Shown in pieces: positions 35,760-45,408 of a DNA stretch of 64,000 bases. The notes under the pieces were generated by a model. It made no database searches and was not told the origin of the DNA. It saw nothing but the letters and a program-made list of their open reading frames with translations. The first letter of the stretch is position 1. Every line of letters begins with the position of its first letter. The DNA is from Bombiscardovia nodaiensis (lineage in GTDB: Bacteria; Actinomycetota; Actinomycetes; Actinomycetales; Bifidobacteriaceae), in NCBI GenBank assembly GCA_033127725.1, contig AP026798.1, forward strand, positions 248,001 to 312,000, read 5' to 3'. A program made the translations under genes and the position numbers.

Positions 35760-35993
35760 AACCCCTCCAAGCGGGTTCTGGTGGCGCTAAAAACGCTCAA
35801 CCCGCGAAAAAATCGAAAACATAGCTACAGAGCGAGCCTGGCGCGCAATTCCCCAACCGCGCACACAATGGCAATGCCTACTATTTCCTTATGATACCAG
35901 CCCGCCCCGGGTCCGTCATCCCAGTAAGCACAACCCTGTAGTCCGCTCCTGTATGATTCAAGACCGACTTCAAGGCTCACAAAACCCGGAGTT

Positions 35994-37796
35994 CTACTCT
36001 TGCTTGTTTATGCGCCAGATGTGGAAAGAGGGGGCTTGGGTGGGCATGGTTTGGCCAGCTGTCAAATCGGGGCCGCCTAGCAGGTTCGCAGCGTTGACGG
36101 TGGAGATGACGGGGCTATGCTCGCCTCTGTTGACTTGCACCAGAAGGGTTTCGTGGGCATCGGCCCGTTCGAAAGTTACGAATTCCTGCCCGCAGTTCAA
36201 CCAACGCAGACCGCCCTGGCTCAGGCAGGGGTGCTCGTGGCGCAGGGCAATGAGCGAGCGATAGAGCTGGTAGAGCGGCCGGTCCCAGGAGTTTTCGTTC
36301 CAGGGGAAGGGCTGGCGGCCCTCTTCCAAGCCGCTGCCCCCAATGCCTACTTCGTCGCCGGAGAACACTGAGGGAATGCCAGGAAGCGTCATAAGCAGGG
36401 CAACACCCAAGCTCTGGTAGGGGCCGGCAACAGAGCGGAAGCGTGCCGTATCGTGGGAGTCCAAGAGCGTCATGCTGGCGGCAAAAGACTGCCAAGGGAC
36501 CAGCGAAGCGTACTCCTGCATGATGTCTGCCATGTCATTGCCGCCGAAGCGTTCGGCTGGGCCGGGCGCGCCCCAAGCGTTCTCGCGCAGGCAAGCCCCA
36601 AGCCAGGCCCAGACCGGTTTGGTGAAGGCGGCGTAGGCCATGGCTCCCTGCCAGCCGGGGCCTTGGAGGGTGGGGGAGGCATCGAACTGGTGTTCTGCCA
36701 GTAGAAGGAGGTTGCTGCGGGTGGCGGACATGGTGGCGTGGGTGCGCTCGGCCACGAGGTCACTCAGGTCCACACCCCGGTATTTTCCGGCGGATTGGGC
36801 CACGTCTATGCGCCAACCATCTAAGCCGAAATCTCGAATATAGCGGGCAACCACCGACTGCGGCCCGTCATACAGGCGGCGCCGGAGCTCAGCGGAGCGG
36901 TGGTCGAACTTGGGCAGGCTCTCCACACCGTCAAAAGTGGCATAGGTGCCTGCCTGGCGGTCGAAATAGTAGAAGCCAGCTTCTGGGCTATCGGGGTCGG
37001 CCTGGCCTTTGGCGAACCACTCGTGGGTGACTCCTGAGTGGTTGAGTGTTAAATCTCCTAAAACGTGCATACTCCGCAGGTGGGCTGCGTTCGTGAGAGA
37101 CCTGAGAGCCTGGTCGCCGCCCAGCAGGGGATCCACATGTGCAAAAGTTGAAGCGTCGTACCGGTGGTTGGATCGGGCCGGGAAGAAGGGGGTGAGATAG
37201 ATGGTGTTGGCACCCAGCTGCTGAATGTAGTCCAGGTGCTCTTCAATGCCATACAGGGAACCGCCATAGATCTGCCGTACGCCCTCGGGGGTGTTTGCGG
37301 CGACCGGATCGCTCCACTGCGCCGGCAGAGCCCAGTCTGGGTAGGTTTCATTGCGTTGGCGGGGCGAGCGGGCAAAGCGGTCGGGAAATATTTGGTAAAT
37401 GACGGCAGAGTTGGTCCAAGTGGGTAGCTGATAGGTGGTCAGGCGGAAGTCTTGGGCATCGGGGATGTCGTGGCGGTGCAGGCCTCCGGCGTTGAGCCAT
37501 AGGGAGCCGGCGGCGGTGTCTAAGCGGAAGCGGTAACTGGTGATGTGATTGACTATCTCTACGGTTGCTGTCCACCACTGTTCCTGCGGGTCTTGGCTGC
37601 GCAGCCGAGCTTGAGTGTAGTGCGGCTCGCCGTCTACCACTACGCGCAGGTAAACCTCGTCAACATGGAGGTTGCGGCAGGCTCGTAGGGAGAGCTCGAC
37701 TGATTCGCCCAGATTTGGTTGGGGATTGCTGACGTATAAAGCTGAACCATCATGGTGAGCGAGGGGCCCCCGAAGCTGACTACCTTGTTCGCGCAC
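35994..37796 (-). CDS. GH13 cyclomaltodextrinase/neopullulanase-type enzyme
   Basis: This 600-residue cytoplasmic enzyme has an N-terminal CBM34-like beta domain (about 1-125) and a GH13 barrel. The four conserved regions are DLTLNHSG (I), DGWRIDVAQ with the nucleophile Asp (II), LLLLAEHQFD with the acid/base Glu (III) and LLDSHDTARF (IV). The CBM34 plus barrel layout is that of cyclomaltodextrinase, neopullulanase and maltogenic amylase, which open cyclodextrins and cut maltodextrins inside the cell. The start is GTG at 37796 behind AAGGAGGA. It is divergent from a LacI regulator and a MalEFG importer, which fits use of imported cyclodextrins or maltodextrins. Confidence 0.9.
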   Translation of the reverse strand: MREQGSQLRGPLAHHDGSALYVSNPQPNLGESVELSLRACRNLHVDEVYLRVVVDGEPHYTQARLRSQDPQEQWWTATVEIVNHITSYRFRLDTAAGSLWLNAGGLHRHDIPDAQDFRLTTYQLPTWTNSAVIYQIFPDRFARSPRQRNETYPDWALPAQWSDPVAANTPEGVRQIYGGSLYGIEEHLDYIQQLGANTIYLTPFFPARSNHRYDASTFAHVDPLLGGDQALRSLTNAAHLRSMHVLGDLTLNHSGVTHEWFAKGQADPDSPEAGFYYFDRQAGTYATFDGVESLPKFDHRSAELRRRLYDGPQSVVARYIRDFGLDGWRIDVAQSAGKYRGVDLSDLVAERTHATMSATRSNLLLLAEHQFDASPTLQGPGWQGAMAYAAFTKPVWAWLGACLRENAWGAPGPAERFGGNDMADIMQEYASLVPWQSFAASMTLLDSHDTARFRSVAGPYQSLGVALLMTLPGIPSVFSGDEVGIGGSGLEEGRQPFPWNENSWDRPLYQLYRSLIALRHEHPCLSQGGLRWLNCGQEFVTFERADAHETLLVQVNRGEHSPVISTVNAANLLGGPDLTAGQTMPTQAPSFHIWRINKQE

Positions 37797-37892
37797 TGCG
37801 TCCTCCTTGCCATTGTGACCTGTTCAAACCATACGTTCTCGGGCGGTAATCTGCCATAGATTTTCTTACACTAGCGATATTGTTGCAGCACA

Positions 37893-37921
37893 TTGCAATT
37901 TTGTTTCAAGTGTTGCATACT
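37893..37921 (+). promoter_or_regulatory. Promoter giving a probably leaderless lacI-type mRNA
   Basis: TTGCAA (37893-37898) and CATACT (37916-37921) are 17 bases apart. The ATG at 37928 is only 6 bases after the -10, so transcription would start at or near the start codon. No ribosome-binding site precedes the ATG, which agrees with leaderless translation, a frequent mode in actinobacteria. Confidence 0.55.
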
Positions 37922-37927
37922 GATGGC

Positions 37928-38935
37928 ATGACATCGAAACTAGAGCGGATTGCACAGCAGGCGGCCGTGAGCAAGGCGACCGTTTCGCGTGTGCTCAACG
38001 AGCGACCTGGAGTCAGCCCGCAGATGCGGCAGGCCGTGCTCACCGCTATAGATGTGCTGGGACTTGAGCGTCCAAGTGGCTTGCGGCCGCGCAGTTCTGG
38101 TCTGGTCGGACTCATTCTGCCGAGCTTGGAGGACCCCATTTATCCGGTCTTTGCGCAGGTAGTGCAGACGAATTTGGCTCGCTTGGGCTACACGCCCGTT
38201 TTGTGTATTCAAAACCGCGAGGGGGCGGGCGAGGACGAATATGTGGGAATGCTACTGGACCGGGGTGTCTCCGGCATCATTTTTGTGGCAGGCCAGCACT
38301 CTTTTACCGATGCCGACAAGACTCGCTACGAAAGCTTACTTGCCCAACGGCTCCCGGTCGTATTCGTCAACGGCTACATGGAGGGAATCAATGCGCCTTT
38401 CATCTCCTGTGACGACATGGCTGCTGGCGACTTAGCTGTTAGGCATCTTGCTGCCCTGGGGCACAGGCGCATTGGGCTCCTGCTCTCATCGGCTACCAAT
38501 ATTGCCGATTTGCGCCAGGCTGAAGGTTTTTGCAGGGCCATGCGTCGGGAGTTTGGACTGGTAGACGACAACCTGATCGACGTGAGTTTCAAGGGCGAGG
38601 AAGGTGGGTATGCCGGTGCTATTCGCCTGCTCAGCAAGGGGGTCACTGCAGTGGTGTGTGCCTCAGATTTGCTGGCTCTGGGTGCCATTCATGCCCTGAG
38701 TCAACGCGGGCACCGCATCCCCAAGGACATCTCAGTGGTAGGCTACGGCGATTCGAATTTCATGGCCTATACGGCTCCTCCGCTCACCACCGTGCGTCAG
38801 CCAATTTTGGCTATGGGAGCCTTCACCGCTCAGACGCTCGTTAAGTGCATAGATGGGGAGTCGTTCTCCGCTGGTGAGTCGCTCTTCCCGCCTGAATTGG
38901 TTATTCGCGGGTCATCGGGTGTGAGAAGCGATTAG
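37928..38935 (+). CDS. LacI-family regulator of the maltodextrin locus
   Basis: This 335-residue regulator has an N-terminal helix-turn-helix (LERIAQQAAVSKATVSRVLNE) and a hinge helix. The periplasmic-binding-protein-like sensor domain includes VGLILPSLEDPIYPVFAQVV, ending with ISVVGYGDSNFMAYTAPPLTTVRQP. It lies between a divergent cyclomaltodextrinase-like gene and the malE-malF-malG genes, so it most likely represses both in the absence of maltodextrins. The inducer is inferred from context. Confidence 0.9.
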   Translation: MTSKLERIAQQAAVSKATVSRVLNERPGVSPQMRQAVLTAIDVLGLERPSGLRPRSSGLVGLILPSLEDPIYPVFAQVVQTNLARLGYTPVLCIQNREGAGEDEYVGMLLDRGVSGIIFVAGQHSFTDADKTRYESLLAQRLPVVFVNGYMEGINAPFISCDDMAAGDLAVRHLAALGHRRIGLLLSSATNIADLRQAEGFCRAMRREFGLVDDNLIDVSFKGEEGGYAGAIRLLSKGVTAVVCASDLLALGAIHALSQRGHRIPKDISVVGYGDSNFMAYTAPPLTTVRQPILAMGAFTAQTLVKCIDGESFSAGESLFPPELVIRGSSGVRSD

Positions 38936-39096
38936 GAGAATTGACGAGAAAGATACTGAAATACTGAAACAGGCTGTTGCAAATTTGAAGCAGGTATGAG
39001 AAACCATCTTGCTTTCCCCTCTCCGTCTATTACCTTCGGCAGTAGGTACTCGGTCACAGCATCGTGCCGGGTAAGGCGATCAAAAGAGGTGGAACA

Positions 39097-40359
39097 ATGA
39101 AAGTGTTTTCGCAGCACAATGTCGCAGCTGCTGTAGCTGTAGCCAGTGCCACAGTGATGATGCTGTCGGGTTGCTCAGGCAGCTCAAGTTCGCAGCAGAG
39201 CAGCTCTTCCGCTCCAAAGTCAGAAAAATCCGGTTCGAGCAGTATCACCGTGTGGGCAGACGCTGACCACACTGCAGCTATCAAAGATGCCGCTGCCGCC
39301 TTTACCGAAAAGACCGGCGTGAAAGTCGAACTCGTGCAAAAAAGTCTGGGCTCTGTCCAGCAAGATTTAATTACCCAAGTTCCTACGGGCAAAGGGCCAG
39401 ATATTGCCATAGGCCCCAACGACTGGACGGGCCTGCTGGCCACCGACGGCGTGATTCAGCCTATAGAGCTGGGCAACACCAAGTCTAAGTTCCAGAAGGT
39501 GGGCATTGATGCCTTCAACTTCAATGGTAAGGTGTACGGGCTGCCTTTCTCCCTGGAAAACGTGGCACTCGTGCGCAACACCAAGTTGGCAGCACAGGCG
39601 CCAACATCCTGGGATGACATGGTGGCCGCAGCCAAAGCCGCCGGGCTACAGTATCCCCTTCTGATTCAAGTGGGCGACCAGGGCGACTCCTACACCATGT
39701 ACCCGATTGAAACTTCCTTTGGATCCTTCGCATTTGGCCGCAACAGCGACGGCAGCTACAATCCCAAGGAACTCACCATCGGCGACGAGCATGGTGTAAC
39801 TTTTGCTAAATGGCTGCAAGAGCAGGCCAAGGCGGGCGTGCTCTCTACTTCGATGACTGCGGATATTGCCCTCTCGAAGTTTGAGCAAGGCGCCTCGCCC
39901 TACTTGATTACCGGTCCTTGGAACATCAAGGCCATCCAGAAAGCGGGCATGTCCGTTTCAGTAGACCCCATTCCCAGCGTGGGTGGGCAGCAAGTTCACC
40001 CCTTCGTGGGGTCCAACGGCTTCTTCCTGAGTGCCAAAACGAAGAACAAGCTGGCCGCGACCAACTTCCTGACCAACTATATTGCCACCGACTCTGTGCA
40101 GGAGATGCTCTACAAGGCTGGAGGCGTGCCACCGGCATTGACCAAGGCTTACGAGGAGGCGGGCAAAGATGCGGTAGTGCAAGGCTTTGAAAAGGCTGGC
40201 AAGGACGGCGTTCCTATGCCGAACATTACCGAAATGTCTGCCGTCTGGCAGTCCTGGAATTCCACTGAAGTGTCGATCATCAACCAGCGCGGCGATCCCA
40301 CCACGCTCTGGCAGCAGATGAGCGAACAAATTAAGTCGACGATGGAGAAAAAATCCTGA
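39097..40359 (+). CDS. malE: Maltodextrin-binding lipoprotein of an ABC importer
   Basis: This 420-residue protein has a lipoprotein signal peptide with lipobox LSGC, then a Ser-rich linker. The mature part follows the MalE fold: ITVWADADHTAAIKDAAAAF, KGPDIAIGPNDWTGLLATDG, and YLITGPWNIKAIQKAG. The ATG follows AGAGGTGG. It is the first gene of a tandem set with two permeases and binds maltose, maltodextrins or cyclodextrins at the outer face of the membrane. Which of these it prefers cannot be read from sequence; the nearby CGTase-like enzyme makes cyclodextrins possible. Confidence 0.9.
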   Translation: MKVFSQHNVAAAVAVASATVMMLSGCSGSSSSQQSSSSAPKSEKSGSSSITVWADADHTAAIKDAAAAFTEKTGVKVELVQKSLGSVQQDLITQVPTGKGPDIAIGPNDWTGLLATDGVIQPIELGNTKSKFQKVGIDAFNFNGKVYGLPFSLENVALVRNTKLAAQAPTSWDDMVAAAKAAGLQYPLLIQVGDQGDSYTMYPIETSFGSFAFGRNSDGSYNPKELTIGDEHGVTFAKWLQEQAKAGVLSTSMTADIALSKFEQGASPYLITGPWNIKAIQKAGMSVSVDPIPSVGGQQVHPFVGSNGFFLSAKTKNKLAATNFLTNYIATDSVQEMLYKAGGVPPALTKAYEEAGKDAVVQGFEKAGKDGVPMPNITEMSAVWQSWNSTEVSIINQRGDPTTLWQQMSEQIKSTMEKKS

Positions 40360-40406
40360 CTCGATAGCGAGTGAGCATAGGGAGCCGAGTAAGGTGAGGA
40401 GCATTC

Positions 40407-42017
40407 ATGAGCAGTCATGATTCTCAGGTAGACCAAGGCAAGTCGAGGAAGCGTAGGCAGGCTGAGCGCATAGCCGAGCGGGCGAGTGTGCGCCTAGGGC
40501 CTACTCTGGTAAAGATTGTGCTGCTTGGGTTGTTGGATGCTTTCAGCGTATACTCGGCTTTCATGCTCGCCGCCCGCCGCAGCTGGTACTTCATGGCGGC
40601 CGTGATTGTGGTGGCACTCGTCATCAATTGGATCTACTGGCAGCAAGGTCACTTGGCTGCTAAATATTTGACGCCAGGGCTGATATTTCTGCTGATTTTC
40701 CAGCTCTTTGCCATAACCTATTCGGCCTATATTTCGTTTACCAACTACGGCACAGGGCATAATGGCGACAAGGAGCAAGCGATTACCTCCCTGCTCCAAG
40801 CTGCCTCGACTAAAGTGCCTAACTCGCCCTCCTACACGGTGACTGTGGTGCAGTGTGGCAAGGATTTAGGTTTTGCTATCGCCAATGATGATGGGGAAAT
40901 TCAAGTGGGCAATGCTCATACACCCCTCCATCAGGTCCAAGCCGCGAGCTCAGATGAGTCTGGACACGTCAGCAAGTTACCGGGCTGTCAGGTGCTTGAT
41001 TTCAACGATTTGCTCTCTCGGCAAGATGAAGTTACCACACTGGCGGTCCCCTTAAGTAGTGATGCTAAGCAGGGGCAGCTGAAAACTTCGGACGGGCAGA
41101 CGGCCTTTGTTTACAAGCCCTCGCTGGAGTACAACCGGGCCAAAGACACGATGACCGACACAACAACAGGTTTGGTCTATACGGACAGGGGCACGGGCGC
41201 GTTTGTAGCCGAAGGTGACAAGGAGCTCAAGCCAGGTTGGAAAATCAACGTTGGTCTCTCCAACTTCACCAGCGTGTTCGCTTCCAAGCAGCTGCGAGGA
41301 CCTTTTGGGCAAGTGATGGTGTGGACCATCGAGTTCTCTGTTATTTCGGTGGCATCCACTTTCATTCTCGGGCTGTTTTTGGCGCTCGTGTTCAATGAGC
41401 CGCGCATGAAAGGCCGCAAAATTTACCGGTCTATTCTGATTCTGCCATACGCTTTCCCTGCATTTCTCTCGGCCCTGGTCTGGTCCGGCTTGCTCAACGA
41501 AAAGTTCGGTTTTGTCAACCAAGTGCTCCTAGGCGGTGCCGACATCCCCTGGCTCCACTCGGCAGGGCTGGCAAAAATCGCCATTCTGGTGGTCAACCTT
41601 TGGCTGGGTTTCCCCTACATGTTCCTGGTGTGTATGGGCGCCCTCCAATCCATCCCAGAGGACCTGTCAGAAGCTGCGAAGATTGACGGCGCCTCAGCCT
41701 GGCAAATTTTCAGACTCATTAAGTTCCCGCTATTGCTGGTTTCGGTAGCGCCGCTGCTGATTTCATCCTTCGCCATGAACTTCAATAACTTTAACCTCAT
41801 CTACATGCTCACCCAGGGGGGTCCTGCACAGACTGGCACCGGTCTCAACGTGGGCAGCACAGACATTCTCATATCTATGGTTTACAAGATTGCCTTCGTG
41901 GGAGCCGATAAGAACTATGGCCTGGCTTCGGCGTTCGCTATCGTCATCTTCGCCGTTGTGGCGCTCGTCTCGGCCATTGGTTTTAGGGCCAGCAAGTCCT
42001 TAGAGGAGTTGAACTGA
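40407..42017 (+). CDS. malF: Maltodextrin ABC permease MalF
   Basis: This 536-residue permease has about eight transmembrane helices and a large extracytoplasmic loop near residues 120-290, which is the special MalF feature. The cytoplasmic EAA loop that docks the ATPase is EDLSEAAKIDGASAWQIF. It starts 47 bases after malE and ends one base before malG. No ATPase gene is encoded with it. Confidence 0.92.
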   Translation: MSSHDSQVDQGKSRKRRQAERIAERASVRLGPTLVKIVLLGLLDAFSVYSAFMLAARRSWYFMAAVIVVALVINWIYWQQGHLAAKYLTPGLIFLLIFQLFAITYSAYISFTNYGTGHNGDKEQAITSLLQAASTKVPNSPSYTVTVVQCGKDLGFAIANDDGEIQVGNAHTPLHQVQAASSDESGHVSKLPGCQVLDFNDLLSRQDEVTTLAVPLSSDAKQGQLKTSDGQTAFVYKPSLEYNRAKDTMTDTTTGLVYTDRGTGAFVAEGDKELKPGWKINVGLSNFTSVFASKQLRGPFGQVMVWTIEFSVISVASTFILGLFLALVFNEPRMKGRKIYRSILILPYAFPAFLSALVWSGLLNEKFGFVNQVLLGGADIPWLHSAGLAKIAILVVNLWLGFPYMFLVCMGALQSIPEDLSEAAKIDGASAWQIFRLIKFPLLLVSVAPLLISSFAMNFNNFNLIYMLTQGGPAQTGTGLNVGSTDILISMVYKIAFVGADKNYGLASAFAIVIFAVVALVSAIGFRASKSLEELN

Positions 42018-42018
42018 A

Positions 42019-42948
42019 ATGGTTAACCAAACTCAAACTCAAGCCCTTCGCACAGCGCCCTCGCCGGGTCGATCGATAGGACCTTCCCGCTGGACCCGCG
42101 CAGGCCTGTGGTTCCGCCGCACTGGTTGGCGCCACCTGGTGGGCATTGTGGCCTGTATATTTGCGGGCTTTCCGATTCTCTACGTGCTCTCGGCCTCGCT
42201 GAACGAGCAGGGCACGCTCATATCGTCCAACAGCATGTTCTCTAGCGTGTCTTGGGGCAACTATTTCCAGCTTTTCCACATGCCTCAGCAGCCTTACGGG
42301 AACTGGTATATTAACACTATTGTTATCGGTCTTCTGACAGCGGCGATGTCAGTCTTCTTGGGTGCTCTAGCTGCGTATGCGTTCTCCCGACTGAGATTCA
42401 CGGGTCGAAGGGTGGGTTTGCTCGCGCTGATTCTAGTACAGATGTTTCCACAAGTGCTTTCCATAGTAGCGATTTACCTCTTGCTTGACACACTCGGCGA
42501 AATTTCGCCGACGCTGGGCATCAACAGCCGGCTCGCACTCATTCTGGTCTACTTGGGTGGTGCGCTAGGAACCAACACCTATCTGATGTATGGTTTCTTC
42601 AATACGGTCCCCAAGGAGATTGACGAGGCGGCCGAGATTGATGGAGCTGGTCATGTCCGTATTTTCTTCACTATTATCCTGCCCTTGGCTGCTCCAATTT
42701 TAGCCGTTATTGCCCTGCTTTCCTTCATTGGAACAGTTAGCGAATACGCAGTTGCTAGCACTGTGCTGGTCTCGCCCGAAAAGCAGACGCTGGCTGTGGG
42801 TTTGTATGATTTCGTTTCGCAAAAGTTCTCGCAAAACTGGGGTCTCTTCTCTGCAGGTGCTGTTCTGGCCGCCATCCCAGTGGTAGTGGTGTTCTTCTTC
42901 CTCCAACGCTACATCGTCTCCGGACTAACCCTAGGCTCGGTCAAGTGA
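42019..42948 (+). CDS. malG: Maltodextrin ABC permease MalG
   Basis: This 309-residue permease has six transmembrane helices. Its EAA loop reads KEIDEAAEIDGAGHVRIF, and its C-terminus ends in the typical YIVSGLTLGSVK. It pairs with MalF to form the membrane channel. A MsmK/MalK-type shared ATPase encoded elsewhere is expected to drive it. Confidence 0.93.
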   Translation: MVNQTQTQALRTAPSPGRSIGPSRWTRAGLWFRRTGWRHLVGIVACIFAGFPILYVLSASLNEQGTLISSNSMFSSVSWGNYFQLFHMPQQPYGNWYINTIVIGLLTAAMSVFLGALAAYAFSRLRFTGRRVGLLALILVQMFPQVLSIVAIYLLLDTLGEISPTLGINSRLALILVYLGGALGTNTYLMYGFFNTVPKEIDEAAEIDGAGHVRIFFTIILPLAAPILAVIALLSFIGTVSEYAVASTVLVSPEKQTLAVGLYDFVSQKFSQNWGLFSAGAVLAAIPVVVVFFFLQRYIVSGLTLGSVK

Positions 42949-42983
42949 AAACGGTGCAGCAGAGAGGAGCTCGATAATTCAAT

Positions 42984-43012
42984 TTGTTAGTTTTTAGAAA
43001 AGCGATGATATT
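42984..43012 (+). promoter_or_regulatory. Candidate promoter of the CGTase-like gene
   Basis: TTGTTA (42984-42989) and GATATT (43007-43012) are spaced 17 bases apart, 34 bases before the start codon, in an AT-rich stretch. The amylase gene may therefore be transcribed on its own as well as from the malEFG promoter. Confidence 0.4.
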
Positions 43013-43045
43013 GCTGAAATTCACAATGTTGTGGAGATGAAAATA

Positions 43046-45283
43046 ATGTCAAAATTTAGTATGAAAGGTAACATAACGATAGCTGCTGTTCTTGCCGCAG
43101 CTACATTGGGGGCACCCCTTGCCCTTGCTCCTTCAGCTTCGTGGGCTGCGCCGAGTTCTTCGTCTGTTATCGATAGCCGTACTTTGCCGGTGGGCAATTC
43201 CGTGGCAAGCACTGCTGATATGACGGGTGATCTGATTTATCAGCTGATAACTGATCGGTTTTATGATGGCGACCCTAGCAATAATGATCCGGTATCGGCC
43301 CAGCACGAATACAGTCCAGACCATACCAATTGGCAGCTGTATTGGGGAGGTGATTTTGCGGGTGTAGCAAAGAAAATCTCATATTTGAAAGATATGGGAG
43401 TAGGCGCTATATGGATATCGCCACCGGTGCAGAATATAAGCACTCCTGCTATTGATAGCTTGGGCCAAGTATCGGCAGGTTACCACGGCTATTGGGGTAT
43501 GGATTTCTTTGTACCTGATCCGCACTTTGGTTCTTGGCGAGATTTTGATGCTATGGTGTCGGCTGCTCATGCGCAAGGTATCAAAGTAATTATGGACTGG
43601 GCCATCAATGATACTTCACCAGAAGATGTAAATAATTCTCATTATGCAGTTAACGGGGCCTTAGTAAAGGCGGGCCAAACAATAGCTACATACAACGACG
43701 ATCCCTCTGGGTATTTCCATCACAACGGGGGTGTTACTGACTACAACGATCGTTATCAAGTGCAGTATAAGAACTTATTTAATCTTGCTGATCTTGCTCA
43801 AGAAAATCCGGCAACTTCCCAATATCTGCATGAAGCTGTGGGCACATGGACAGCTCACGGTGTTGATGGTATACGAATGGATGCGGTTAAGCACATGCCA
43901 GGAGGATTTTTAAAGAGCTACACTGACCACATTTATAATACTCGAAATATGTTTATCTTTGGTGAATGGGCTGATACTGCCTCTTCTAGCTTGTGGCAGG
44001 ATGAGGTGAAGTTTGCTAACACCAGTGGCATGTCAGTTGAGAATTTCGATCTCAATTCAAACCTGCGTAGTGTGTTCGCTTATGGAGCTCCCATGAGCCA
44101 ATTAGACGAGGCGGTTGCCCGACAACAATCGTCTTATCACTGGTCTAACCAGTTGGTGAATTTCGTTGATGGGCATGATGTGTCGAGATTTCTGTCGTTG
44201 AATAACAATACTAATTTGTTCGACGAAGCCACTGTGACGAACATGACTGTTCCGGGAATTCCGAGTGTGTACTATGGTGACGAGCAATATAGTCACGATG
44301 ATTCGACTAATCCCTCTCTGCAAGTAGGAGGGGATCCATATAACAGGCAGATGATGCCTTGTTTTGATGAGAATACCCGCAATTTTAAGATCGTAAAGTC
44401 TCTGGCTGACTTGCGCAGAGCTAATCCTGCACTCAGGTACGGTTCATCGACAACGCGATGGATTAACGATGATGTGTACGTTTATGAGCGCAGTTTTTAC
44501 GGCAATACGGTTCTTGTTGCGGTGAATAAGGGCACGGCTGCATACTCTTTGGATGGTCTTTTAACAAAATTGCCGCAGGGAAGCTATGCAGACACACTCC
44601 AGGGTTTGCTTGGTGGCGGTACTCTAACAGTAACGAAGGGTACTAAGGAGCTAAATCCCACAAATCACTATTTACTGAAGGGAGGGCAGAGTGCTGTCTG
44701 GTCTTATGTTGCTCCAAGTGAAGGCACTCCTCAAGTTGGTAATGTAGGGCCTACTAGGGGCCACTCTGGTGACATTGTGAGTGTGACCGGTAAGAATTTT
44801 GGTACCCGTCCTGGTGCTGTAACTGTAGGTGGCGTTAAAGCCGGTCTAGGGCAGTGGTCCACAGACAAAGTCGATTTTGTTATTCCAGACCGAGCTAAGG
44901 CGGGTCTTCAAGATGTCATCTTGACGGGGAGTAATGGGATAGCTTCAAATCCTATTGCTTATTCAGTATCAGCGGCCTCACAGGTCGCAACTACTTTTAC
45001 GGTTGATGGCACATCTACTTCCTACGGCGATGAGATTTATCTAACGGGGAGTGTGCCCGAGCTTGGCAATTGGAGTACTGATACCGCGGTTGCTGTCGGC
45101 CCCATGGTCTGTCCGAACTATCCTACCTGGTTTGTTGTGGCTAGTGTGCCGGCAGGACAGCGCATTGAATATAAATTCTTCGTTAGGAAAGCCGATGGCT
45201 CAATTCAGTGGGAAGGAGGTAACAATCACGTATATGTAACTCCAACTCAGGGGCTTGGTTCTGCGCGTGTTAAATGGCAGTGA
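43046..45283 (+). CDS. Secreted CGTase-like GH13 enzyme with starch-binding domain
   Basis: This 745-residue exported enzyme starts at the ATG at 43046, 9 bases after GGAG. The signal peptide ends near APSASWAAP. The domain order A-B-C-D-E is that of cyclodextrin glucanotransferases: GH13 barrel, C domain (WINDDVYVYERSFYGN), IPT/TIG domain (VGPTRGHSGDIVSVTGKNFG) and C-terminal CBM20 (VYLTP after YKFFVRKADGSIQWEGGNNH). The active site has DGIRMDAVKHMPGGF (nucleophile), FIFGEWAD (acid/base) and FVDGHDVSRF. The CGTase-specific central Tyr seems kept in QYKNLFNLADL. Region I reads MDWAINDTSP, with Asp where nearly all relatives have His. The gene is clearly more AT-rich than its neighbours. A plain alpha-amylase or maltogenic amylase is the alternative. 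Confidence 0.85.
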   Translation: MSKFSMKGNITIAAVLAAATLGAPLALAPSASWAAPSSSSVIDSRTLPVGNSVASTADMTGDLIYQLITDRFYDGDPSNNDPVSAQHEYSPDHTNWQLYWGGDFAGVAKKISYLKDMGVGAIWISPPVQNISTPAIDSLGQVSAGYHGYWGMDFFVPDPHFGSWRDFDAMVSAAHAQGIKVIMDWAINDTSPEDVNNSHYAVNGALVKAGQTIATYNDDPSGYFHHNGGVTDYNDRYQVQYKNLFNLADLAQENPATSQYLHEAVGTWTAHGVDGIRMDAVKHMPGGFLKSYTDHIYNTRNMFIFGEWADTASSSLWQDEVKFANTSGMSVENFDLNSNLRSVFAYGAPMSQLDEAVARQQSSYHWSNQLVNFVDGHDVSRFLSLNNNTNLFDEATVTNMTVPGIPSVYYGDEQYSHDDSTNPSLQVGGDPYNRQMMPCFDENTRNFKIVKSLADLRRANPALRYGSSTTRWINDDVYVYERSFYGNTVLVAVNKGTAAYSLDGLLTKLPQGSYADTLQGLLGGGTLTVTKGTKELNPTNHYLLKGGQSAVWSYVAPSEGTPQVGNVGPTRGHSGDIVSVTGKNFGTRPGAVTVGGVKAGLGQWSTDKVDFVIPDRAKAGLQDVILTGSNGIASNPIAYSVSAASQVATTFTVDGTSTSYGDEIYLTGSVPELGNWSTDTAVAVGPMVCPNYPTWFVVASVPAGQRIEYKFFVRKADGSIQWEGGNNHVYVTPTQGLGSARVKWQ

Positions 45284-45329
45284 GCTGACCTGCTACGGTT
45301 TTGATTTCATACTCTACTAATTCAACAAA

Positions 45330-45364
45330 GAGGGTATCCATTTGAGTGATCAATGGATACCCTC
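45330..45364. terminator. 13-bp hairpin behind the CGTase-like gene
   Basis: GAGGGTATCCATT (45330-45342) and AATGGATACCCTC (45352-45364) are perfect reverse complements around 9 bases. No T-run follows on the plus strand, while the minus strand continues with TTTGTTGAATT. It is probably a weak terminator, possibly for both directions. Confidence 0.5.
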
Positions 45365-45408
45365 GGCTCGTGGTAAGAGCAGCTGTTTCAGTAAGACAAA
45401 GGAGGTGC

